Positions 44,367 to 52,208 of a DNA stretch of 64,000 bases are shown here, piece by piece; the stretch's first letter is position 1; each line of letters begins with the position of its first letter. This DNA is from Winogradskyella wichelsiae (GTDB taxonomy: Bacteria; Bacteroidota; Bacteroidia; Flavobacteriales; Flavobacteriaceae): positions 310,001 to 374,000 of the forward strand of contig NZ_JABFDJ010000001.1 in assembly GCF_013403925.1 (NCBI RefSeq). Reading direction: 5' to 3'. The notes under the pieces are model-generated. The model had not been told where the DNA came from and did no database searches. It saw only the letters and a list, made by a program, of their open reading frames with translations. A program made the translations under genes and the position numbers.

Positions 44367-45413
44367 GTGTCGAGATATCAATCTATGACTAATTCAGCGT
44401 TAACAATTCACTATATTGCAGATATTCTAAGTTTTAAGACTTTAACAAAAACATTAGAAGAAATGCTAAGTAACCCTTCTTTTGATTGGGAGGTCATAGT
44501 TGTTCAAGGTAGTAAACACTTAGTTCTGCCTGCGCTGTATTGTAGGTTGAAGGAAAGAAATCTTCTTCATACTTTACCCACGGATTTAGTTGACTATTTA
44601 AAAGAAATAACGAACATTAATAGAGCCCGAAATGTAAGAATACTAAATCAAGTTCGCAGCATATCTAAAATTTTAAACGCTAACAATATTAACCATGTAT
44701 TTTTAAAAGGAACAGCCCTTTTAGCTTTAGGCTGTTATAAAGATAATGCAGAACGCATGGTTGGTGATATCGATATTTTAATTGAAACATCTCAAGCCCA
44801 AGAGGCCTTTAACTTATTAAAGAACTCAGGTTACAATAAGACTTCAGGATTTGCTTATGACAAAAAGGATTTTAGACACCTCGACCGTTTAATTTCGGAA
44901 GAGGAACTCGCTGCTATTGAGCTACACACCGGGTTATTAAATAAAAAAAACTGGGCATTAATAGATATACCAGGCTTTATTCAAAATAAAAGAATTGTAA
45001 ATAACATCGCTATACCCAATAAAGAAAGCTTAATAAAACACCTTATACTAAGTTGGCAATTAAATGATCATGGACATTATTATAATGCGGTAAGCCTAAA
45101 ATCTATTTATGACCTAATTTCAATAAAAACCCATGAAGAACAAGTGCTATTGGATAACTTGCTAAAATTAAAATATGCTAAATCCTACTTAGAGCTTGCT
45201 AAATTTTATTTTACAGAATTCCAAAACATAGAATCTAATAATTATATGGTGTTTAGAAAATTGATGTATGATCTTAAAACCTCTTATAAGCCAATAACTA
45301 TATTAATAAATCTCACCCTATATTGTATCCAGTATTTAGGAGAACGAATATTTCTAATTTGTACAAACAAAAGCTATACCATTCATATCCTAAAAAAAGC
45401 TTTCAAAAATTAA
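44367..45413 (+). CDS. Nucleotidyltransferase family protein (PF14907 type)
   Basis: A protein of 348 residues from GTG at 44367, or 342 from the ATG at 44385, which I consider equally likely. The diagnostic blocks are VFLKGTALLALGCY (KG motif) near 112 and ERMVGDIDILIET near 133, where the two Asp form the nucleotidyltransferase metal site, then AIELHTGLL near 185. This matches the uncharacterised nucleotidyltransferase family found beside HprK-like kinases in RiPP-type clusters. The last 50 residues are hydrophobic (ITILINLTLYCIQYLGERIF) and may touch the membrane. It ends the operon; a weak hairpin TTATACT/AGTATAA at 45529-45548 followed by T-runs may terminate it. Confidence 0.82.
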   Translation: MSRYQSMTNSALTIHYIADILSFKTLTKTLEEMLSNPSFDWEVIVVQGSKHLVLPALYCRLKERNLLHTLPTDLVDYLKEITNINRARNVRILNQVRSISKILNANNINHVFLKGTALLALGCYKDNAERMVGDIDILIETSQAQEAFNLLKNSGYNKTSGFAYDKKDFRHLDRLISEEELAAIELHTGLLNKKNWALIDIPGFIQNKRIVNNIAIPNKESLIKHLILSWQLNDHGHYYNAVSLKSIYDLISIKTHEEQVLLDNLLKLKYAKSYLELAKFYFTEFQNIESNNYMVFRKLMYDLKTSYKPITILINLTLYCIQYLGERIFLICTNKSYTIHILKKAFKN

Positions 45414-45603
45414 ACCCACAGGATTAAAAAAGATTATTAAATCGGCTATAATACACCATCTATTATTCAAATATTTAACTCTAACACAAGCACATTACAA
45501 ACACCTTAAATAACAGGAAAAAAGACAGTTATACTCAATTTAGTATAATTCTAAGCTTCTTTTATTTTTTTTTAAGTATTATTACAATAAGTTTACGGCT
45601 ATA

Positions 45604-45634
45604 TTTGTTTTATAATCCTTAAAGACTACCTTTG
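45604..45634 (+). promoter_or_regulatory. Bacteroidota promoter of the outer-membrane protein gene
   Basis: TTTG (45604-45607), a 19-base spacer and TACCTTTG (45627-45634) match the phylum's TTTG-N19-TAnnTTTG consensus exactly. The ATG lies 17 bases downstream. Confidence 0.75.
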
Positions 45635-45651
45635 GACAAAATTTTTTTAGT

Positions 45652-46236
45652 ATGAAAAAAATCATTTTACTAATATTACTCATATCGTTTAGTTTATCAT
45701 CTTTTGCTCAGAGATATAGATCTTATGAAGATTGGACTTTAAGTTTTGGTGTTGATGCTATAAATAACTTAGCATCGCGCTCGCCTTTTGAAAAACCTGG
45801 AGATTGGAATTTCGGAACGCCTATTTCAGCAGCAATTGAATACAGTTGGATTGAAAATTTTGCAATAGAACAATCGATTACGATTAATAGTTTTACTGGT
45901 GATCCTAATATCGATAATATATTTCCTGAAAAAGATTACAATTATCTATCATTAGATACCCATGCTAAATATTATTTTAAAGAACTTATTTTTGGTCGCG
46001 GTAGAAACATGAGTTGGTTTAACATATACGCTGATGCGGGTTTAGGTTACTTTCATATTGATAAAGGTAATGTATCGGCAAATATTGGAGCTGGTGTTTT
46101 ATTTTGGCTAGACAGAAACCAAACAATTGGAATTAGAGCACAAACAATTGCTAAATTTACAGGATTTAGCACTTCTGAAGTTGGTTACGACAATAATCAT
46201 TATCAATACCACTTACAAGCCGTAATAAGATTATAA
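45652..46236 (+). CDS. Outer-membrane beta-barrel protein
   Basis: A 194-residue protein with the signal peptide MKKIILLILLISFSLSSFAQ (cleavage after AQ). It is followed by alternating amphipathic strands such as DWTLSFGVDAINNLA, ISAAIEYSWIENFAIEQSIT, the THAKYYFKELIF strand, DAGLGYFHIDKG and YQYHLQAVIRL with a C-terminal strand ending in Leu. This is the pattern of small OmpA/OmpW-like eight-stranded barrels. Function unknown. It has its own near-consensus promoter and a strong terminator, so it is monocistronic. Confidence 0.82.
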   Translation: MKKIILLILLISFSLSSFAQRYRSYEDWTLSFGVDAINNLASRSPFEKPGDWNFGTPISAAIEYSWIENFAIEQSITINSFTGDPNIDNIFPEKDYNYLSLDTHAKYYFKELIFGRGRNMSWFNIYADAGLGYFHIDKGNVSANIGAGVLFWLDRNQTIGIRAQTIAKFTGFSTSEVGYDNNHYQYHLQAVIRL

Positions 46237-46254
46237 GTTTATAATTATATATAT

Positions 46255-46290
46255 AAAAAGAGGTTCACAAATGTGAACCTCTTTTTTTTT
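46255..46290. terminator. Bidirectional terminator
   Basis: Perfect 14-bp stem AAAAAGAGGTTCAC/GTGAACCTCTTTTT (46255-46268 and 46273-46286), loop AAAT, further T-run to 46290. It serves the + strand outer-membrane gene and probably the convergent peptidase gene. Confidence 0.92.
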
Positions 46291-46345
46291 ACAATACAAT
46301 GTAATATGCCCTTTTAAAAGTTATAGAACAACTAAATAAACTGTT

Positions 46346-47203
46346 CTAATAACCTGCAAACTTAAAATTAAGCATGTGTTTCATTTGTTTATATAACTCT
46401 GGAAATTGTGCTTTAAATTGTGACGGTGTCTCGATAAAGTTTTCAAGCAAAACCGCAAAAAATTCGTACTGATTAGTGTATGCATATGTTCTAAAATATT
46501 TTGAGGCAATTAAGCGTTGTCTAACCTCTTTATTGTGCTGCAAATATTGAGTTAACTTTTTAAATCCTTTATTAAAAATTAAACTACTAATATCATTACT
46601 TTTCGAAGCACTAAGGTGAATGGCATGTCCAAATTCATGAATTCCGAGATTTAGGTTATCATCTCCAATTTTATAACCATGTTCAAAATCTTCCCAAGAG
46701 AATACGATGGCTTTATACTGCGGATTCATTTCCCCTTTATGGTAGGTATTATGACTTGTAGAATAATAGACTTTTGGATATATAATTACAGTTTCAATAA
46801 GATTTAAAAGATATTTCTTAAAACCAAACGTTAGCATTATAGCAGTCGCTGCAATAGTAACTCGCATCTGTTCTGTTACTTCTAATTCATTATGGCCAAC
46901 AAATTCTTTCTCTTTTATAAATGTAGCGACTCTATGCTCAAAATACTGTTTATTTTTATCATCTAATTGTCGATAAAATATGCTTTCTTGTTTTAAAATA
47001 GCACATTGTTGGAGTGTTAATTTATTTCGATTAAAATAGATATGAGTAAAAACTGGTTTATTAAATAATGAGGCATAATAAAACTGAAAAATTAAAGCAA
47101 GACGATATAAGATAAAGAGCGCAATTATAAAAATCCCAATAGGAACTACATAATTAGAAATCATTTCTAATTCAAAAATCTCTTGCTCTGTTTTTAACTC
47201 CAT
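46346..47203 (-). CDS. MtfA/M90-family zinc peptidase-like membrane protein
   Basis: A 285-residue protein with one N-terminal membrane helix (VVPIGIFIIALFILYRLALI) and a soluble domain bearing the zinc motif HEFGHAIH near residue 195. ATAIMLTFGFKKYLL upstream and YAYTNQYEFFAVLLENFIE downstream (third ligand Glu) fit the MtfA family (PF06167). E. coli MtfA acts on the Mlc regulator, but no such partner is visible here. It lies alone between a terminator and glutamate dehydrogenase, on the same strand as the latter but separated by that gene's terminator. Confidence 0.87.
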   Translation of the reverse strand: MELKTEQEIFELEMISNYVVPIGIFIIALFILYRLALIFQFYYASLFNKPVFTHIYFNRNKLTLQQCAILKQESIFYRQLDDKNKQYFEHRVATFIKEKEFVGHNELEVTEQMRVTIAATAIMLTFGFKKYLLNLIETVIIYPKVYYSTSHNTYHKGEMNPQYKAIVFSWEDFEHGYKIGDDNLNLGIHEFGHAIHLSASKSNDISSLIFNKGFKKLTQYLQHNKEVRQRLIASKYFRTYAYTNQYEFFAVLLENFIETPSQFKAQFPELYKQMKHMLNFKFAGY

Positions 47204-47249
47204 ATTATTTAAATCACTTAGTTGTAAAACTAAACAAATAATTCAGTGC

Positions 47250-47285
47250 AAAAAAATACCGCTCAACTTAGATGTTGAACGGTAT
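47250..47285 (-). terminator. Terminator of glutamate dehydrogenase gene
   Basis: On the - strand, arms ATACCGTTCAAC and GTTGAGCGGTAT (one mismatch) with a 6-base loop are followed by TTTTTT at 47255-47250. Confidence 0.85.
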
Positions 47286-47321
47286 TTATATAAATTTAAA
47301 GGCATTAAATGAGCCGAATGA

Positions 47322-48626
47322 TTAAGGAAAAATACCACGTTGAATATATGCTTTTTCAATACGCTGAATCGCGATACAAAAAGCTGCTGTTCTAAAGTCA
47401 ACGTTTTCATTTTCTGAATACGTATAAACTTTATCGAATGAACCCTTTAATTTTTTACGTAGCTTGTCTAAGACCTCTTCTAAATGCCAAATCTCACCAC
47501 TTCGGTTTTGTAGCCATTCAAAATAACTTCCAATTACACCACCAGAATTACAAAGGATATCTGGAATAATAACCACACCTCTATCTAACAATATTTTTTC
47601 ACCTTCAACATTTGTTGGTCCGTTAGCTCCTTCTGCGATTATCTTCGCTTTTATATGCGGTGCATTTTCTTTTGTAATTTGATTTCCTAATGCTGCAGGA
47701 ATACAAATATCACAATCAATTGAAAAGAATTCATTTTTAGCTACCAATTGAGATTTAGGAAAATCCATAACCGTACCCCCCTTCTCTTGCGTGTAATTAA
47801 AAAGACTTTCTACATCAATACCATCTTGATTTTCGATACTACCTTTTGCATCTTGAACGCCTACTAATTTTGCGCCATCTTGTTCTAAGAAAACAGAAGC
47901 CCAATAGCCCACATTACCAAAGCCCTGAACAATAAATCGTTTACCATTTAAGTCCATATTATTTTTATCAGCCCAAAACTTAATGGTTAAATAAACACCA
48001 AAGCCTGTAGCTCTATCACGTCCTTCTAGTCCACCACTACCATCGGGCTTACCCGTTACGACATGTTGATTTGCACTACGTTGCGCAGGCGGCCTTGTAC
48101 TCATATAAGTATCAGCAATCCATGCCATAGTTTGGCTATTGGTGTTAACATCTGGTGCAGGTATGTCATGTTCTGGACCAATATTATCTGCTAGAGCAAA
48201 CGTAAAACGTCTTGTGATACGCTCTAATTCTGATTGCGAATACAGTGAAGGATCTATTTTAATCCCTCCTTTGGCACCACCATAGGGTAAGCCTGCTAAA
48301 GAAGTTTTCCAGGTCATCCACATAGCTAATGCTCTTGCGGCATCTAAATCTACAGTAGCATGGTAACGAAGACCACCTTTATAAGGTCCTAAAGCTCCAT
48401 TATGCTGAACACGATACCCCGTAAAGACTTCCACATTACCGTTGTCCATTTTTACAGGAAAGTTTACTAAAATCTCATTATTAGTGATACTTAATATTTT
48501 CCTGATATTGGGATGTAAATCAATATGATCTGCAGCACTGTTAAACTGTTCCATGACGTTATCCATCATTCCTTTTAAAGGCACAGCTTTCTTTTTATTC
48601 TTTAACTCTATTTTTGAATTTTCCAT
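47322..48626 (-). CDS. Glu/Leu/Phe/Val dehydrogenase family glutamate dehydrogenase
   Basis: This NAD(P)-dependent enzyme interconverts glutamate and 2-oxoglutarate plus ammonium. The 434 residues fit the hexameric family. Evidence includes YRVQHNGALGPYKGGLRYH, the catalytic Lys region LPYGGAKGGIKIDP, the DIPAPDVNTN segment, the Rossmann GFGNVGYWAS and ANGPTNVEGEKILLDRGV. Substrate preference for glutamate over branched or aromatic amino acids is inferred from overall similarity, not proven. Cofactor choice cannot be decided. A -7 box TATTTTTG lies 42-49 bases upstream. A possible alanine dehydrogenase remnant is encoded nearby on the other strand. Confidence 0.93.
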   Translation of the reverse strand: MENSKIELKNKKKAVPLKGMMDNVMEQFNSAADHIDLHPNIRKILSITNNEILVNFPVKMDNGNVEVFTGYRVQHNGALGPYKGGLRYHATVDLDAARALAMWMTWKTSLAGLPYGGAKGGIKIDPSLYSQSELERITRRFTFALADNIGPEHDIPAPDVNTNSQTMAWIADTYMSTRPPAQRSANQHVVTGKPDGSGGLEGRDRATGFGVYLTIKFWADKNNMDLNGKRFIVQGFGNVGYWASVFLEQDGAKLVGVQDAKGSIENQDGIDVESLFNYTQEKGGTVMDFPKSQLVAKNEFFSIDCDICIPAALGNQITKENAPHIKAKIIAEGANGPTNVEGEKILLDRGVVIIPDILCNSGGVIGSYFEWLQNRSGEIWHLEEVLDKLRKKLKGSFDKVYTYSENENVDFRTAAFCIAIQRIEKAYIQRGIFP

Positions 48627-48667
48627 TTATGCGTATCTTATTTTTAGAATTACATATAATTATCGCG

Positions 48668-48675
48668 CAAAAATA
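48668..48675 (-). promoter_or_regulatory. Candidate -7 box of glutamate dehydrogenase gene
   Basis: TATTTTTG on the - strand, matching TAnnTTTG, 41 bases before the start codon. Confidence 0.45.
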
Positions 48676-48756
48676 ACAAATTCCTAAATAACAAGTCTTT
48701 TTTTAACAAATAAGTAATTTATATTTTCATGAGTCGATTATAGTTACTAAAAATGA

Positions 48757-48852
48757 AAGCTTCTAAGGCTCCATATATTGAAAGAACTAGCAAATAAAGG
48801 CTTTAAAGATGCTTTAAAAACAAACGAAGTACTTAAGGTCATTTCATTTAAA
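48757..48852 (+). pseudogene. Possible remnant of an alanine dehydrogenase C-terminus
   Basis: In the 227-base spacer between two - strand genes, the + strand reads KELANKGFKDALKTNEVLK from 48781. One base out of frame just before it lies APYI. Alanine dehydrogenase C-terminal regions contain a PYI(L)xLANKGxKxAL-type stretch, so this looks like a frameshifted, truncated relic. It is not an intact gene. The similarity is from memory and covers only about 20 residues. Confidence 0.35.
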
Positions 48853-48853
48853 A

Positions 48854-49954
48854 CTATGCTTTATTTTCCGAATGCTTTTCATTTGCCATGTAAATCGTTC
48901 GGGTAGGAAATGCGAGTCCTATTCCTTCACTATCAAAACGCTTTTTAGCACTTTCATAAACATCACATTTTAGGGTAAACGAATTACCAAAACTTGATGA
49001 CCAAGCCCAAGCCCTAATCGTTATTGAAGAATCATTAAATTTAGTTAAAGCAGTTTTAACAATAGGTTTACCATCTGACTTATCTAATGCTGTTCTATTA
49101 TCATAAATTAAAGGGTGATTTTCACATTCTTGTTGAAGAATCTTTTTAGCCAAAGTAATATCACTATCGTAAGTAATGCCCATTTCTATATGTTCGCAAC
49201 ACTTCAGCTCTCCTAAATCATAGTTAATTAACTTCTCTTTATTAATTACAGCATTAGGAATGACAATCATTTTGTTTTCAAAATTTCTAATGACTGTATG
49301 ACGTAATGTAATATCGGTAACTGTACCAACCATAGTATCTGTTATCTTAATAACATCACCTATTTTAAAAGGTTTAAACGAGACTATAAAAATACCACCC
49401 ACCAAATTAGATAACGCTTCTTGTGAAGCAACACCTGCAATAAGAGCTAAAACACCTGCACCGCCTAACGCTGTTTGGGCAACTCCTTTTAAAGAAGGAA
49501 AAGCCATTAAAACAAAAAGCAGGCCAATGAAACAAATAGCAAAAACAGAAATATACCTAAGAAATTTGTAGGTTGTAGGATCAAAGTCGTGTGTTACTTT
49601 TTCTGAAATACGATGTTTAAACCATAAATTACAAAGCGTAGCAGATATTATAGTGACCACTGTAACAATACCAATGTAACTGGCTAATTTAAAATAACCT
49701 AATAAAACCTCATCCTTATCTCGATCTACAAAAATAGCACTCAACGCAATAATACCTAATACCAACCACAAAAGATTAAGCGTCAGTTTCACCATTTTCA
49801 TAGATCTTACTGGCGATTCAGGTAAACGATTAGATTCTTTTTTAATCAACCACTTAACAATAAACTTTGTGAGAAGTCGAAGAATGATCACTGACGAAAT
49901 TACTATCGCTACATATATTATAAGCGGTTTATAAGCTTCTATAAATTCTGTCAT
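48854..49954 (-). CDS. MscS-family mechanosensitive channel
   Basis: A 366-residue inner-membrane channel that releases solutes on hypo-osmotic shock. It has four to five hydrophobic segments (residues about 10-35, 55-75, 90-110, 130-150) and the pore helix LGGAGVLALIAGVASQEALS with the alternating Gly/Ala pattern. NLVGGIFIVSFKPFKIGDVI and GTVTDITLRHTVIR then enter the MscS beta domain. The C-terminal vestibule is present. It is probably monocistronic; no promoter consensus was recognised upstream. Confidence 0.92.
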   Translation of the reverse strand: MTEFIEAYKPLIIYVAIVISSVIILRLLTKFIVKWLIKKESNRLPESPVRSMKMVKLTLNLLWLVLGIIALSAIFVDRDKDEVLLGYFKLASYIGIVTVVTIISATLCNLWFKHRISEKVTHDFDPTTYKFLRYISVFAICFIGLLFVLMAFPSLKGVAQTALGGAGVLALIAGVASQEALSNLVGGIFIVSFKPFKIGDVIKITDTMVGTVTDITLRHTVIRNFENKMIVIPNAVINKEKLINYDLGELKCCEHIEMGITYDSDITLAKKILQQECENHPLIYDNRTALDKSDGKPIVKTALTKFNDSSITIRAWAWSSSFGNSFTLKCDVYESAKKRFDSEGIGLAFPTRTIYMANEKHSENKA

Positions 49955-50105
49955 ATATTATATTAGTTAAGAAGTCTGTACATATTAAAACAATTTACAA
50001 ACACATTAATTGAACTACTAAATTATACAAAGTACTATTAATAGTCCTCAATAAATGTATCAATAAAAATAACGTTTATTAAAAAATAATATTCACAACT
50101 TAATG

Positions 50106-50140
50106 CATAAAAAATGCTGTTATTAGAAATAACAGCATTT
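50106..50140 (-). terminator. Terminator of the efflux operon
   Basis: Stem AAATGCTGTTATT/AATAACAGCATTT (50112-50124 and 50128-50140) with a 3-base loop and a T-run on the - strand. It follows the TetR gene, the last gene of the RND operon. Confidence 0.8.
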
Positions 50141-50157
50141 ATAAACTTCAGTAACTA

Positions 50158-50736
50158 TTAAAGTAAACTTTTATCTTTTAGAATGCCATTTAGATTATAA
50201 ACGACAATATGATCTACGATTTGAGTTATAGTATATTCACTAAAAATAGCATCATTAAGAAGTAACACATCTATTTTGTAAATGTTTAGCAAACAAAACA
50301 ATTTAAGATCTACTTCTGGTTTAATATCCCCTAACTTTTGAGCCTCTTTTAACAAATCTAAAATAATTGTAAAGGTGATATAATCGCGCTCTACTTCATA
50401 TTTTTTATAAACTTTTGGATAGTATTTTTTTAGTTCTAAATAAAACGTTCTAGAATTCGCCGATAATTGACGAATTCCGTAACGATACATTAAAATGATT
50501 TTCTTTAATGGTAAAATATCTCGTTTCAAAATTTGATCAAAAACAGAATGATGTAGCTTAAAAATTGAGTCAACACTCTGCTCAACTAAATCACCTTTAC
50601 TTTTATAATGCACATACAATGTTTTTTTAGAAATACCTAAATGATGACTGATATCATCCATGGTAATCCTTTTTACACCATAATTTCTAAAAACAGGAAT
50701 AATAGTATTTAACATATCTTCCATAACATAGAGCAC
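50158..50736 (-). CDS. TetR-family transcriptional regulator
   Basis: A 192-residue regulator. The N-terminal helix-turn-helix is IIPVFRNYGVKRITMDDISH then LGISKKTLYVHYKSKGDLVE at residues 10-50, typical of TetR proteins. The C-terminal ligand domain is not assignable. It starts 39 bases after the outer-membrane efflux gene, so it is the fifth gene of the RND operon and probably feeds back on it. The operon also begins with a different regulator, an unusual arrangement. Confidence 0.9.
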   Translation of the reverse strand: MLYVMEDMLNTIIPVFRNYGVKRITMDDISHHLGISKKTLYVHYKSKGDLVEQSVDSIFKLHHSVFDQILKRDILPLKKIILMYRYGIRQLSANSRTFYLELKKYYPKVYKKYEVERDYITFTIILDLLKEAQKLGDIKPEVDLKLFCLLNIYKIDVLLLNDAIFSEYTITQIVDHIVVYNLNGILKDKSLL

Positions 50737-50774
50737 TTTAAACTGCTTTTATTTTTTTAACGATAAAACCATTT

Positions 50775-52208
50775 TTATTTCCAACCACCACCTAGTGCTT
50801 CATATAAATCTACAATAGAAACCAATTGTTGTAATTGACTATCTATGATATTAAGTTCTGCACTTAAGGCACTCTGTCTTGCCGTTAATAGATCTAAATA
50901 ATTCGCATAACCATTTTTAAGTAATTCTTCAGAATTTGTTTCTGCAGTTCTTAAGGCTTCAACTTCATTCTTTCTAAATTCAAATTTTTTCGTTTCTGAT
51001 TCATATGAGAATAATGCATTAGAAACTTCACTACCTGCAACCAATAAGGTCTTCTTAAAATTCAATAATGAACTTTCTTGATTTGCTAACGCGACTTCCT
51101 TTTGAGTTTTTAACTTTCTTTGATTTAATAGAGGTTGCGTTAACCCACCAACTACTGTTGCAAATAAAGAATTCACATTAAATAAATTATCCAATTCTAA
51201 ACTTTGCAAACCACCTGAAGCTGTTAAAGTTAATGAAGGATAAAAATTACTATTAGCAACATTAGTTAATTCAAAGTTTTTAATCAAAGCATATTCTGCA
51301 GCCATAACATCTGGCCTGTTTCTTAATAGCGTCGCAGGAACTCCTAGTTTTATCTCTTGATCTATTTTTTGAGTTTCTAAAGCACTCCTTTCAAAATCCT
51401 GAGGTGATTTTCCTAATAAAATACTTAATGTATTTTCTGCTTTAAAAATAGCCGTCTCAATATCTACTTGTAGTGCTCTAGCACTATTGTATTGTGCGAT
51501 ATTTTGATCTACAGCGACCTGAGTAACCTGACCAGCATCCTTTAAAGCTTTAATAGTTTCTACACCACTCTCCCTCGTCTCAATCGTTTGTTTCGTAACT
51601 TCTAATTGCGCGTCTAAAGCCAATAAATTATAATAGGTATTGGCAATACTAGAGATTAATTGTGTTTTCACAGCTTGATGACCTGCTACATTTTGCAAAT
51701 AATCGGCTTGAGAAGCTCTTTTACCACTTCTTATTTTCCCCCAAATATCGGCTTCCCAAGATAAATCTGCTGTAACGTCATAACTATCTAATCCTCCACT
51801 AAAAATAGAACCAAATTGACTATTTTCTGAAAACTCTTGACGTGTATAATTAGGTCCTACACTTAAGGTAGGCATATAACCTGCCTTACCTTGTTTTGCG
51901 TAAGCTTCTGCTGCTATCATTTGTTGAATAGCGATACGAATATCCATATTATTTTGCAGACCTTCTTCTATGTATTGTTGAAGGTATTGATCTGTAAATA
52001 AGTCTTTCCAAGATACATCGGCGATAGAAATGCTATCTATCGGAAGATTCTCTGTTCTATAAAGTGCTTCAGTTTCGATATCTAATTCTGGCCTAGCATA
52101 ATCTTTTGCGACAAAGCAACTTTGAAAAGTTAGTCCAACAACGAGAATTATAGCTCCTCTATTAAAATTTCTATGTTTTATAATTGATTTCATCATTTTA
52201 TTCTTCAA
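50775..52208 (-). CDS. RND efflux outer-membrane lipoprotein (TolC/NodT family)
   Basis: A 477-residue outer-membrane channel of the NodT type. The N-terminal signal has the lipobox LTFQSC, so the protein is probably lipid-anchored. YARPELDIETEALYR resembles the usual start of the family. SYDVTADLSWEADIWGKIRSGKRAS (positions about 145-170), NTYYNLLALDAQLEVT and LLRNRPDVMAAEYAL are conserved repeats of the two-fold barrel/tunnel. It overlaps the RND pump gene by 11 bases. It is the third component of the tripartite pump. Confidence 0.93.
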   Translation of the reverse strand: MKNKMMKSIIKHRNFNRGAIILVVGLTFQSCFVAKDYARPELDIETEALYRTENLPIDSISIADVSWKDLFTDQYLQQYIEEGLQNNMDIRIAIQQMIAAEAYAKQGKAGYMPTLSVGPNYTRQEFSENSQFGSIFSGGLDSYDVTADLSWEADIWGKIRSGKRASQADYLQNVAGHQAVKTQLISSIANTYYNLLALDAQLEVTKQTIETRESGVETIKALKDAGQVTQVAVDQNIAQYNSARALQVDIETAIFKAENTLSILLGKSPQDFERSALETQKIDQEIKLGVPATLLRNRPDVMAAEYALIKNFELTNVANSNFYPSLTLTASGGLQSLELDNLFNVNSLFATVVGGLTQPLLNQRKLKTQKEVALANQESSLLNFKKTLLVAGSEVSNALFSYESETKKFEFRKNEVEALRTAETNSEELLKNGYANYLDLLTARQSALSAELNIIDSQLQQLVSIVDLYEALGGGWK

